The notes under the pieces: generated by a model
Told to the model about the DNA's origin: nothing
What the model saw: the letters and a program-made list of their open reading frames with translations, nothing else
Databases searched by the model: none
Position numbers and translations under genes: made by a program
Shown: one piece after another, positions 44,142 to 55,175 of the stretch
Layout: every line of letters begins with the position of its first letter
Position numbering within the stretch: position 1 is the first letter of the stretch
Assembly (NCBI GenBank): GCA_000827325.1
Contig: KN832884.1
Coordinates: forward strand, 656,953 to 720,952
Direction of reading: 5' to 3'
DNA: 64,000 nucleotides
Source: Oidiodendron maius Zn
Taxonomy: Eukaryota; Ascomycota; Leotiomycetes; Myxotrichaceae

Positions 44142-46662
44142 CTAGGTGAATGAAGTGCATAATAAGCCCACCAGAGAATCGAATTCTCCCCAACTCGTCA
44201 GCTCTGCAATTAAACTTGATGGAGTTGCTGAATTCGGTCCGTTGTTGAATGCCGCTGGATCTGACAGCGGGAACATATCTACAGAACCTTGTAGCCCGTC
44301 GGGGTTGCTTTCACTAACAACAATTGATTCGCCAGACTGGGTATGTAGTTGCGGAGTGGGAACATCCGATTGGACAATAGAGTTTATGTGAGCTCTGTTA
44401 TGAACTTCCTGTTGCCGTTGAGTTTGCTTTATAGCTTCTATTCGCAGTTCTTCAAGAACTACGCTGTATCTCTGAGCCAGAGACCCGCCCACAGCCATTC
44501 CAGCAATCTGATCCTGGCATCTCTCTGCAGCCATGAATTGGAATCGGTATTTATCATTGGTGGTGTTGGCCTGCTGGATTGTGTACACATAGAGAACGAC
44601 GACAGCGCAAAATGCAAAATATTGAGTGAACTGTAGAAATTTATCAGTATTAATCCAGGAACTATATTGGGCAAACTAAGAGAGTGGCAAACCCAGAATG
44701 CTCGATATAATTGCCCCGCCTCACAAAGTTCGTTTACGATCGTAGTAATATTCATGGCAGCATCGAGACAATCTGCGACATTTTTGTCCATTTCAAGTGT
44801 GCCTGGTGCTCCACGAGGGCGATCTTTCCGACTGTTGAGGCTGGCAAAATTGCTTAGAAGAAATGGACGGTACACTAGAATCAGAGCATGATAGTAGGCT
44901 AGGTTCAGGACGTTACGTTGACGTTGAAAAGCCGGAATAAGCAATGAAGCATCAACAGTATCGGCATCCAAAAATCTGGAAAGTTCCCTGCGCCATTCAT
45001 GAAGAGCTTTGGAATATTTGGCGCTCAGAGTGACACGGAATGCTAACGCTGGCGGGCGGATTGAATAGAGGTCTCGGAGAATATTACTGAGTATCTTTGA
45101 CAAACTGTAATAACTTTAGATAATACTCAAAGACAAAGTATTGAGAGAAATACGTATTATGAGCCACAGCTCCAAGCATTATTGACTGGCCTCTGGAGCT
45201 ACTGATGTTGATACGTCGCGGTGTTAGATCGCAATCGTTCACGATTGTTGGAAGTTCCTAGTGATCTCATATCAATATTTTCCAAATTATAACAATAATT
45301 CGAACGTACCTGATCGATATCATCATCATGAAATGTTCTAGGTCTCCCCAGTACCGCACTTAGATAGTTATCCAAGCCGTACGCGCACCAAAATACTCGC
45401 TTTCGACATTCGAGCTCGACCAAGTCAGCTCCATTCGAGGTCTCTACCCTGCGTTTTCTATGTATTCCAATAGCAAGGATCAGGTGAGCCATTGTTCCAA
45501 AGAGGCTCCAGCAATGATTGACACGAGAACGAGAGAGGAGATAGAAACATTGGCAGAGGCGAGCCTGTACACTGGTAAGACGAATCTCACCAGTCTCAGA
45601 TGATAGCTGATGGTCAGCTAGCTGAAAATACCGAGCACTATGAATATTTAGCCTCGTGGTTTGCACACTTCCTGTTTCTCATCCATACCTAGTATCGACT
45701 CCATTCGGCCGTTTATCTCCAGGTAAGTGCTCCGTAGCTTGTGCAAAGACCATAAAAAGAAGAGCGGTCCTTTCTCGAGCGCCATCCTTTTGTCGCATAA
45801 CGCCCACGCCGTTGTAGAAATCTTCTAGCCATCCTTCGACAGTTGGACGATGAAGAAAGCGATGTGTTGCAATAGCAAAATCGAAATACCTGGCAACCAG
45901 TCTTTCCGCCTCCTCCTTGGGAGGAAGGACGAGAAATGAGGGATCAAACTCCGGCAACGGGGCATCACCAAAGGTAAATATTGAAGAATTTTGAGAAAAT
46001 GAGACTTTCTGATGTAGTTTCTTTTGAACTCTTAACAGAAATGATACCCCTGATGATGGTCCCACGTAGTGTCCCTGGAGATCGGTTTGAGGCGGCTCAG
46101 GTGAATTTCGTGATGACTCTACTCTTGAAGAAGCCTGATCGAGATTAGATAGCGGGAGTTGACGCATTGAGGTTCCGCTTTGGCCGAGTGAAACATCCCC
46201 GTGGTGATTGGCCAATGGATTCTGCAGTAGAGTTGGAGGAGGTTGATGCTCAATTGGAATTTCTGCGCCGGATACCGAAACTACTCTCTCAATGAACCCA
46301 GATGCGGGTTGCATGCCCTCAGGCTCAGCATGGCCCTCGTCGTCTCTTGGTATGCGGGGAAGCCGACCACGGGTGTAGGCTGCAGTGAATTCGCATAGAG
46401 AGCCGGTACGGGTACAAACCGGGCAGGGCTGTCTTCCGTTGCATCGTGTCTTCTTACTACTATATATCAGCCTAGAACATAGCATAAGACTGCAGCACCG
46501 GTGTAAACAATACCTCTTACAGCGATCACATGCTCTACTGACACGCCTGCGTTCGGTTTCGTCTTTTTTCCGTCGTTTTGTTGCGGAAGGGATACTAAGA
46601 TCGTCTTGGGTCACCTCGTGACCCGGAGAAGTGGACTGCACTACCGGGCTATTATCCGCCAT
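44142..46662 (-). CDS. Zn2Cys6 transcription factor, cluster regulator
   Basis: A fungal binuclear zinc-cluster activator. The DNA-binding domain is split by an intron. Spliced, it reads RACDRCKSKKTRCNGRQPCP and then VCTRTGSLCEF, giving C-x2-C-x6-C-x5-C-x2-C-x6-C with cysteines at 45, 48, 55, 61, 64 and 71. It is preceded by a basic RRKKDETERRR stretch. The rest carries the fungal-specific regulatory domain: VARYFDFAIATHRFLHRPTV, VQARLCQCFYLLSRSRVNHC, and the RVFWCAYGLDNYLSAVLGRPRTF block. A Ser/Pro-rich linker separates the two. The gene sits inside the five-gene cluster and has three CCGGATAA-like sites 95-145 bp upstream of its own start, suggesting autoregulation. The effector is unknown. 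Confidence 0.9.
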
Positions 46663-46985
46663 GATGGAGAAAGCATTGGAAGTAATTGGGATGCATCCGG
46701 AAGTCGATAGATGTAAAGCGGAGCTTGCATGAACATACGGAAATGTTGGTTGTAAGCCGGATAATGGAAGTGAAGCGTCCCGGATAAACGGGCAGATGGC
46801 GGATAAGTGAAATTATCGTTATCGGCACTCCTTTCTTTTACTGCTAACGGTCTTTTACCACGCCCCTTTTTCTTGTCGAGATCACGTGCATATTCACCCC
46901 TCTTTTCTCACGCCTATTTCTCACAGATAATAAAAGACCTGTCCTTCTATAGAATCTAAGCAAAGTGTCTCACTAGTATTCCATC
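46663..46985. other. Promoter of the cluster regulator
   Basis: A 320-bp region upstream of the Zn2Cys6 gene and downstream of the dehydratase gene. It carries the CCGGATAA sites listed separately. No gene. Confidence 0.5.
46757..46806 (+). promoter_or_regulatory. CCGGATAA sites upstream of the Zn2Cys6 regulator
   Basis: Two exact octamers at 46757-46764 and 46780-46787 and a near-match GCGGATAA at 46799-46806, all in one orientation within 50 bp. The first shares CCGGATAATGG with a site upstream of the transporter (39214). Spacing of about 20 bp is regular. Consistent with autoregulation. Confidence 0.6.
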
Positions 46986-48323
46986 TTACCATTCTCTAAT
47001 CTCACCTCCTGGGCCAGTGAATCCCGGGCTGACCCATGCTTTCGCTCCTTGCGACAACTTTCTAACTTGCTCCTCGTCAATTTCAATTCCAAGTCCTGGG
47101 CCTTTAAGTAGATTAATATATCCCTCTTCGACTTTCCATACTTCAGGATTTTGTGTGTAGCTCGTCAGATCTTGACTTCCAGCATTGTAATGAATCCCCA
47201 AACTCATCTCTTGGATAACAAAATTAGGTGTCGCAGCGGCCACCTGTACATTTGCCGCAAGTGCAATGGGTCCAAGAGGACAGTGCGGAGCGAGAGCCAC
47301 ATCATAGGTTTCTGCCATGGCTGCGATGCGACGCATCTCTGAAATTCCGCCACAGTGACTAATATCTGGTTGCAAGATGTCAACCGCATTACATTCCAAG
47401 AACTGTCGGACGTCCCACCGACTATACAAGCGCTCCCCAAGTGCAATCGGGCATGTTGTCAACTGTGACAAAGCCTTTATTGCACCAGGGTGTTCTGATA
47501 GTAGAGGTTCCTCGATAAATAAAGGCCGATGGGGCTCAAGTGCTTTTGCAAGCTGCTTGGCCATTGGTTTATGGATGCGGCCATGGAAATCAACCCCGGC
47601 ATCCATCCCTTGATCTTTCACTGCTTTTACCCTCTCGATACAGGCATCCAGTGCGGATGGAGAATCCAGCCACCCAAGGTCCTCCGTGCCATTCATTTTT
47701 ACTGCCGTGAAACCCTGCGCTTTCCTTGCTTGGCTAATTGCAGTTAGTAATCGGGTGTGCACCAAAATCGCACAAGGAGATACTGATGAAATTACACAGC
47801 TCGAAAAGTCATATAGGTAAGACTCACGCTTGATTGGCAATGTCTGATGGCCGATCTCCCCCTATCCAGGCATAGACTTTTATCTTATCTCTGACCTTTC
47901 CACCGAGAAGTTCGTAGATTGGCACACCTAATCTTCTGGCTGGATTTTATCAACATTTAACACGACTCAGATTCGTGTCACTTCCCTCACCCTTTAGATC
48001 CCATAATGCAATATCAATCCCAGCTAAAGCACTCATGAAAACGGGTCCACCCCTGTAAAAGCCTAACCGCCAGCTAGTTTGCCATATGTGCTCAATATCA
48101 CTAATGGAATTATTAACCGATCTTATGAAGGGAGAGTCTTATCTCACTTGGCATCCATTCCTGTATATCGCTCAGCGTAGGCATCCAAGCAGCCTTCGAC
48201 AGCCTGAGTATGGCCTTCCAACGATGCTTCGCCCCATCCGGTGTTGCCTGCGTCATCGGTGATTTTAACGAAAAGCCACCGAGGCGGAACTCGGAAGTAT
48301 TCAATAGACGATATTTTTGGCAT
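46986..48323 (-). CDS. D-galactonate dehydratase-like enolase-superfamily enzyme
   Basis: A mandelate-racemase-like enolase-superfamily enzyme close in sequence to bacterial DgoD, which dehydrates D-galactonate to 2-keto-3-deoxy-D-galactonate. Several exons join in frame from [20 protein letters not shown] through [45 protein letters not shown], the FTAVKMNG block, the metal-ligand strands VDFHGR, FIEEPLL and ALGERLYSR, then [34 protein letters not shown] and [13 protein letters not shown]. The final exon ends GGEIREW. Estimated length of about 380 matches DgoD (382). Catalytic His in HCPLG and the three acidic metal ligands are present. The usual fungal L-galactonate dehydratase looks different to my memory. 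It is the fourth gene of the cluster. Confidence 0.9.
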
Positions 48324-48453
48324 CTTAAAGGCTAAATTATATCTTGAATACATAGAATCAAAAAGTCAAGGACGGGGAAGAACTTGAGAATATATGTAAG
48401 GCTATCATTAGCGGGCCGAGGCGACGGAATACGGACGGAAAAGTTGAGGCTTT

Positions 48454-48480
48454 CCGAAGTTCGGTGCGGATACGGAAATA
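48454..48480. promoter_or_regulatory. CGG-rich upstream element of the dehydratase gene
   Basis: About 130-150 bp upstream of the dehydratase start, an interrupted palindrome CCGAAGTTCGG at 48454-48464 is followed by GCGGATACGG. These are CGG half-sites of the kind read by Zn2Cys6 factors, though not the exact CCGGATAA octamer. Function is inference. Confidence 0.35.
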
Positions 48481-48610
48481 CACAGATTTCAATATATAGT
48501 GGTTATTTTCCATCACATGATTACATGATAGATTTTGAGTCCAAAATATTTTGCTGGAAACAATCAAATCGGTTTATTGAAGCTAACTGTATAGTTTAAA
48601 AGACCTCTTT

Positions 48611-49839
<1,229 letters not shown>

Positions 49840-50530
49840 GATGAAGGTGTGTTGAATTTGTTGGTGCGTTTAAGTTAATGGTAATTAAGGTAGAAAAGAC
49901 TCAGCTAGGAAGATATCTATAGCTGTTGTTTGTTGGCTTGTTAGCTGTAAGACCATGGCTGCACTTATTTCCGGGACAATTCTGTCCGATGGATTCTTTT
50001 CCGCGAACCCACCCGGAAACCCCGGCAACTTACTATCCCCTCCCCTAAATAAATGTAATAGTGGGCCCTCTTGGCCGGGGAGTTTTGTATGCTAGAATGT
50101 CTGTGCTCTGTAGACCCACTGTTACATTTATTTAGGGGGAGAGTATTTACATGGCATTATTTACATCACTAGGTAAATCCGGGCCCTCTGACATCTTATC
50201 AATGACAAATTGGTGCTCACCTGTCCCCCCAACAACCCAGGCCAAAGCTAACCATGCACCCTCTTTTCATATCACACTGCGCGGCTACGCGGCTATTATC
50301 ATTGGATGCTAATGTTCTTCTCCTCCCAAAGATAAAATTAGTACACCAAACTACATTTCCAACAGTTGGATCACGTGCTCGTCAACCCCCTCTCTCGCCC
50401 TCCCGGATTTACCTTATAACCAACAGTTTCCTCTTATCAACATCTATAGAAATTCAGCTACTAGCTAGAGAAATCTGGACTTCAATACCTCAATCCCGTC
50501 ATCATATTAATGCCCTTGGCACTCAACAAG
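49840..50530. other. Divergent intergenic region with hairpin element
   Basis: A 690-bp gap between the aldo-keto reductase and the small Cys-rich gene, which are divergently transcribed. It contains the long inverted repeat at 50032-50147. It marks the right edge of the five-gene cluster. Confidence 0.5.
50032..50147. repeat. Imperfect inverted repeat, MITE-like hairpin
   Basis: Two arms of about 31-35 bp face each other across a loop of about 49 bp. The left arm contains CCCCTAAATAAATGTAATAG and ends TGGG at 50066. The right arm starts at 50116 with CCCACTGTTACATTTATTTA and continues with GGGGG. One base differs in the inner 24 bp, and the outer part pairs with a small gap. No coding capacity. 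It could be a miniature transposable element without an obvious target duplication, or a transcribed hairpin. Confidence 0.6.
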
Positions 50531-51168
50531 ATGTGCACGGTTGAATATCCCTCATGCAATGTTCATCCTAATACCCCTCCCCACGTTCAGTCCCTATGCC
50601 CCGGGGCGAAGGGACCCTTCACTTGCGGCAACACAACTGTTTTCCCGAGGCAAGGATCATCAGAATCTTTCTGCTCTCGGTGCAACGAAGATGCCCCGGC
50701 GAAGACAATGCCCGACATTGCAATAGTGGCTCTCTCAGCATGTATAGCACCCCCTTCTACTCGAGTTCCATTTGCAAGAACATCAAAACTAATAGCTTCT
50801 TAGATGCGAACTTTACCTTATTATCTTCTACAGTGATTTCAGAGTTCAAGGATATTCAATCCACCATTCAAAAGAGCCAGCAAGAGATCCAAGAAGCCCG
50901 CGATGCCTGCGAGCAAGCGGTCATACTTATGAGATCTGTGCCATGGCAAGATCAGGCGGAAGCCCAACAGGCCTCCGAAATGCTTCGTAGCGCATACTTG
51001 GGGATACAGGAGATGGAATTGGCGGTGCAGGAGCAGAGCTTACGGCTTGTGGAAACGATTCCAGTATTGAACAAACTTGAGATCAATAGCAATACGTCCA
51101 TGGGATTGCTGACGATGTGTTTGCGGGAAGCTATAACAGACACTAGCAATCAAGCCACCGGCTCATAA
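50531..51168 (+). CDS. Small Cys-rich protein with coiled-coil tail
   Basis: A 191-residue protein in two exons, 50531-50741 and 50804-51168, joined by a 62-nt GT-AG intron. The N-terminal 60 residues are rich in cysteine and proline, beginning MCTVEYPSCNVHPNTPPHVQ and including LCPGAKGPFTCGNTTVF and SFCSRCN, which could form a small zinc- or disulfide-bound module. After the splice, the chain is a helical coiled coil (SEFKDIQSTIQKSQQEIQEA) with a hydrophobic helix later. There is no signal peptide. Similar short cysteine-start proteins with MC-x-V-x-Y are common in filamentous ascomycetes, of unknown role. No named family is assigned. Confidence 0.65.
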
Positions 51169-52068
51169 AGTGGTGATATTTTACCTATCTGTCTGTAGAC
51201 TGGCTTTGAAAGGGTGGGGGAGGGGGCTTGCATGGGGAGCGAAACGCCACACAAGAATACAAACACGTGGAACCGAGTAGGAGAGGTGGAGGTAGATACG
51301 AAAGACGATACTTTTTATCTGGGGGTGCGGTACTGAATGCGGAAGGCTAGATATTTCTGTCTTATTAGATGAAATTTCACTGGCAATATATTCTATAAAC
51401 ATCCATCAAAGAAGGATTCCATTACATAAACTTAACTAACCCGATGTGATGCTAATCATGGAATGTTAAACACACTATGGGGGAGAGGGGATAGAATTGA
51501 TCGACTACCATCTTAAAACGTGTGAGGTGCTGCTAACTTAACGCAGCACGCGTGTTTGACCGGTTTTCACGCGCAGACATAGCACGCGCAACCTCAGTGC
51601 TTCTTTGGGTTGGCATATGAAGGGGCCTTCGAAGATCAGTGACTCAATCTTCGAGATCATCGACAGAGACACATATCGCCGAGCGCCTTTTCTTTCCCTC
51701 ATCTGCGCCCCGCTTGCCAGTGGCGGTGAATGTCTTGCTGACTGCAAGCCGCTGCACGCAAAAAAGCTTCATCTACCGCCTCACAGGGGATTATATATTT
51801 GAAATAGTGTGGTATTCGACAATATGGTCTAAGTCCAGCGAGTTTAGAACGCGGGAGAATTGCCCGCGACTCAGCATCGCCTCCAGTAATTTGTGTGCGG
51901 CAATATTTGATGATACTTAACCAAATAAAAGCACAATTCACCTTGAATGTGCCGTAATTGCCCTTCTAGATGATGTTGGATGATACTGCTCTTTGAGCGG
52001 ATATGTGAGCAGAAAAGAAACCTGTGTCCATGCAATCTTTATATTAAGTTTACTAAATATTGTTCTAA
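51169..52068. other. Convergent intergenic region
   Basis: A 900-bp gap between the Cys-rich gene and the hydrolase gene. A short hairpin with stem GTGCTGC/GCAGCAC lies near 51525-51550. No gene is recognised. Confidence 0.5.
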
Positions 52069-52950
52069 TCAAATATTACGTTTTCCCAGGAATTCCAAAA
52101 TCAACTTGGAAACTTCCACCTCATTAGTCTCCAGCGCAAAATGGCCAGCATCCAAATAATTTATCTCAATATCTTTCACATCCTTCTTATACGCCTCTGC
52201 GCCAGGTGCGATGAAGATGGGATCATTCTTTCCCCAGACTGCCAAGACAGGAACACCTGAAGTCCCGAAATACTCGTGGAACTTTGGGTACAGAGTAACA
52301 TTCGTCTGGTAGTCTCGTAACAGGTCCAGCTGGATATCTTGGTTTCCTGGGCGGTCCATGAGTACGGCGTCGAGGTAGTACGCCTCAGGAGGGATGTCAT
52401 TTGGGCGCGGGGATCCGAAAGTATATTGCCATTTTGTTAAATCGAAGTTGAGCGCCGCCGCTCTTATTTTCTCCCTGTCTTCCTTGCTGTCTGACTTCCA
52501 ATATGCTTGAATTGGGGCCCAGAAATCCGCTCCGAGACCCTCATCATAGGCATTGCCATTCTGTGTAATGATCGCCGTAATTGCCTGCGGGCGGTCTAAA
52601 GCAAGCCTTAATGCAGTTGGGGATCCATAATCGAAAATGTAAACAGCAAATTTCGAGATTTTCAAGGCGTCAACAAAGGCTTCGACAGTGCGCGTAAGGC
52701 TGGCAAAGGAAAATTGGTATTTCCGTTCCGCGGGAACAACGGTAAACCCATAGCCAGGAAGATCTGGTGCAATAACATGATATTTTGTGGAGAGGAGTGG
52801 GATGAGGTTCCGGAACATGTGCGACGAGGATGGGAATCCGTGGAGGAGGAGGATAACGGGGGCGGACGGAGAACCGGCGCTACGGTAGAAGATCTCAACA
52901 CCATCAGCCTGGACGGTGGAAATGCGCGTTAGGGGGATCGTGGCTGCCAT
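52069..52950 (-). CDS. Alpha/beta hydrolase, haloalkane dehalogenase/epoxide hydrolase-like
   Basis: A 293-residue single-exon alpha/beta-hydrolase. The oxyanion motif is LLLHGFPSSSHMF (residues of about 35-46), followed by YHVIAPDLPGYGFT. The nucleophile elbow reads FDYGSP with Asp107 where serine hydrolases have Ser, which places it with haloalkane dehalogenases and epoxide hydrolases. The acid VWGKNDPIF and the terminal His in DAGHFALET complete a triad. A cap domain with several Trp and Tyr residues lies between residues of about 140 and 220. It is bacterial-like and without introns. Substrate unknown. It stands near the SDR and MDR genes, which could form a small catabolic group. Confidence 0.86.
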   Translation of the reverse strand: MAATIPLTRISTVQADGVEIFYRSAGSPSAPVILLLHGFPSSSHMFRNLIPLLSTKYHVIAPDLPGYGFTVVPAERKYQFSFASLTRTVEAFVDALKISKFAVYIFDYGSPTALRLALDRPQAITAIITQNGNAYDEGLGADFWAPIQAYWKSDSKEDREKIRAAALNFDLTKWQYTFGSPRPNDIPPEAYYLDAVLMDRPGNQDIQLDLLRDYQTNVTLYPKFHEYFGTSGVPVLAVWGKNDPIFIAPGAEAYKKDVKDIEINYLDAGHFALETNEVEVSKLILEFLGKRNI

Positions 52951-53691
52951 GATGATTGAACAATGATTTGAGGTTGTGATTAGGTGGTGATTGGGTTGTG
53001 AATTGCGAGCTGAATGAGAATATTTCTGCAGTCTAGATCAGAGAGGTATATATATCCCCACTGATAGCTTACTCCTCATCATGTATGCTTATTTGTAAGT
53101 ATACTGACGTAGTACCAGTATACGGAACGTGGCCTTTCATTTTACACACCAACAAGCTGTCTAGGCCTTAAAAGCCACAAACTATGGATGAGATTCTGCT
53201 TAAAGACGTCAGACACAAAAGGGACCACCCGAAATATCCGTTTTCGGAAAGTGGGGTAGTAAATGGCGCTAAACCATAAAAGTAAAATGTTCTCCTTGTC
53301 AATGCAGCGCTAAGCGAAGTGATGACAAAGCACCACGACCTGGACTTGGTGGACCACCCACCAGGACAGAAATCGGAAGTGCGCGGACGCATGGAATGGA
53401 ATCATCACATCACGGAAATAGCATAGTGCGGGCACCCAAATATCGTCTACTTCGACGCGTATTACGTCAGGTGTGAGTGTAGAGATGCATGGAGAGCAGA
53501 GCTGATTATCGGCATCAGGCAAGCGCCCTCCCACCCAGCCTGTCAACCTATGCTATAGTGACGAGGCATATGTCCGCAGGAATATTCATAAATGCCTTTA
53601 TACTCCTCGCTCCGGACATAAAACTATTCGAAAATATCACTCTTGTTCCACAATAATACATATATCCCCGAGAAGCGCCGCCTTATTCGCG
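52951..53691. other. Divergent intergenic region
   Basis: A 740-bp region between the hydrolase and SDR start codons. It should hold both promoters and may allow shared control. No gene is recognised. Confidence 0.45.
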
Positions 53692-54459
53692 ATGGCCATG
53701 GTAGCAATTGTGACAGGCGCCAGTCAGGGCATTGGAAGAGCCACGGCAATCCGACTTGCGCGCGACTTTAAAGCTATAGTTTTAGTAGCAAGAAATGCCG
53801 AGAAACTCGAGGAGACAGCAAACCTAGTCAGGTCGAATAATTGCCAAGCACTCGTTGTGGGTGCCGACCTCAGCCAACCAGCCTCGGCTGAAACGATCGT
53901 CTCTCGCACGCTTCAAGAATTCGGCAGAATCGACGCCCTCGTCAATATTTCCGGCGCAGTCCCTCAAATAGATCTCTTCGACATGACGGACGAGCAATGG
54001 GATGGGGGTTTGTCAGTTAAGTTTCATGGTGCTCGACGACTGACGCTTCGCGCTTGGGAGGCTCTGAAAGCATCAGGCGGCTCTGTGGTGTTCACATCTG
54101 GAAACTCTGCCGACGCTCCTAAGGCGCCGTATGCTGCAGTTGGAACTATTAATGCCGCCATCGTCGCACTGGCAAAAGCATTTTCCGACCGCGGGATAAC
54201 TGACGGCGTTCAAGTCAACAGTGTTCTCCCTGGACCGGTCTTGACAGATCGCCGATGGACTTATATGGAGAAATGGGCTCCGGCACACAACATGACTGTT
54301 GAGGAAGCAATGCAGAAATTTCCTGAGCAGGCCGGAATCGCACGGTACGGGCAGCCAGAAGAGATTGCCGATCTCATGGCGTTCTTGGTCTCTCCTGGAG
54401 CTCGTTGGATGACAGGTTCAGCAGTGCGTATGGATGGTGGTGAGACCAAGGGTGTTTAG
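53692..54459 (+). CDS. Short-chain dehydrogenase-like protein lacking the YxxxK lysine
   Basis: A 255-residue single-exon protein with the classical SDR fold. The cofactor loop TGASQGIG is at residues 8-15; ADLSQPASAE and LVNISGAVPQ match the family. Tyr147 in KAPYAAVGTINAAI sits where the catalytic Tyr should be, but the residue four positions later is Gly151, not Lys. The final part, VQVNSVLPGPVLTDRR and WMTGSAVRMDGGETKG, is conserved. The missing lysine would impair the standard mechanism, so it may be a variant enzyme or a non-catalytic binder. Similar SDR variants occur in bacteria, as I recall. Start MAMVAIVTG is the first ATG; M3 also possible. Co-oriented with the MDR gene downstream. 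Confidence 0.86.
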   Translation: MAMVAIVTGASQGIGRATAIRLARDFKAIVLVARNAEKLEETANLVRSNNCQALVVGADLSQPASAETIVSRTLQEFGRIDALVNISGAVPQIDLFDMTDEQWDGGLSVKFHGARRLTLRAWEALKASGGSVVFTSGNSADAPKAPYAAVGTINAAIVALAKAFSDRGITDGVQVNSVLPGPVLTDRRWTYMEKWAPAHNMTVEEAMQKFPEQAGIARYGQPEEIADLMAFLVSPGARWMTGSAVRMDGGETKGV

Positions 54460-55175
54460 CCTGCTATTGGCTAAGGCGATAGCTATATTAGTACGCTTAT
54501 TAAAACTCTGGGAGTGTACTTAATGAGCCGGGAAAAGCTGATAATGCAAACAGATGGTTAGGAGTGTGATGTAATATAATGCGCAAATAGAATACAAGTC
54601 GACGAATGAAACTGAACCACGGTCAGCGGTTCCATAGTACACACACTTCATTTGCCGGCACGAGGACCCTCTATAGCAACCAGTAATTGTGAACTAATGT
54701 ATATGGGGGGCACTTGAAGTCGGGGCCTAAGCAGCATGACCCGAAATTTTCGCTAAGGGATAGGGGTCGCTCTCGCGCTTGGACCAAAAAGGAAATCATA
54801 ATTCCTTCTCGCATTCCCGACACACCAATGACGGGCTGGCAGCAAAACAACTTATTCCGCAACGTATCATTTTCATCAAGCTGATTCCCTCCTCATGCGA
54901 GACGGATTTAAGCATACTGTGCTCCGAAATGCATGCATGGAGATGATAAATATGAGTCTTCCGACAAGGCAGGTTGAGGAACTTCGTAAGTTCTGTCTTG
55001 GCAAACCTCATCTATGAAATGCATATTTCCAGAACAAAAAGTGTGTAAACTTGCTTAGCTCTGTCATATATTCATTTTTCTTACATACCAGGAGTCCCAT
55101 CAGTTGCTACTTAGCTACATTTTGACTATAGTCCTAGAGCTTTAGTCATCTCCAGTACTGCTCCCTTCCTACAAA
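54460..55175. other. Intergenic region
   Basis: A 716-bp gap between two plus-strand genes, SDR and MDR. No gene recognised. It holds the MDR promoter. Confidence 0.5.
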
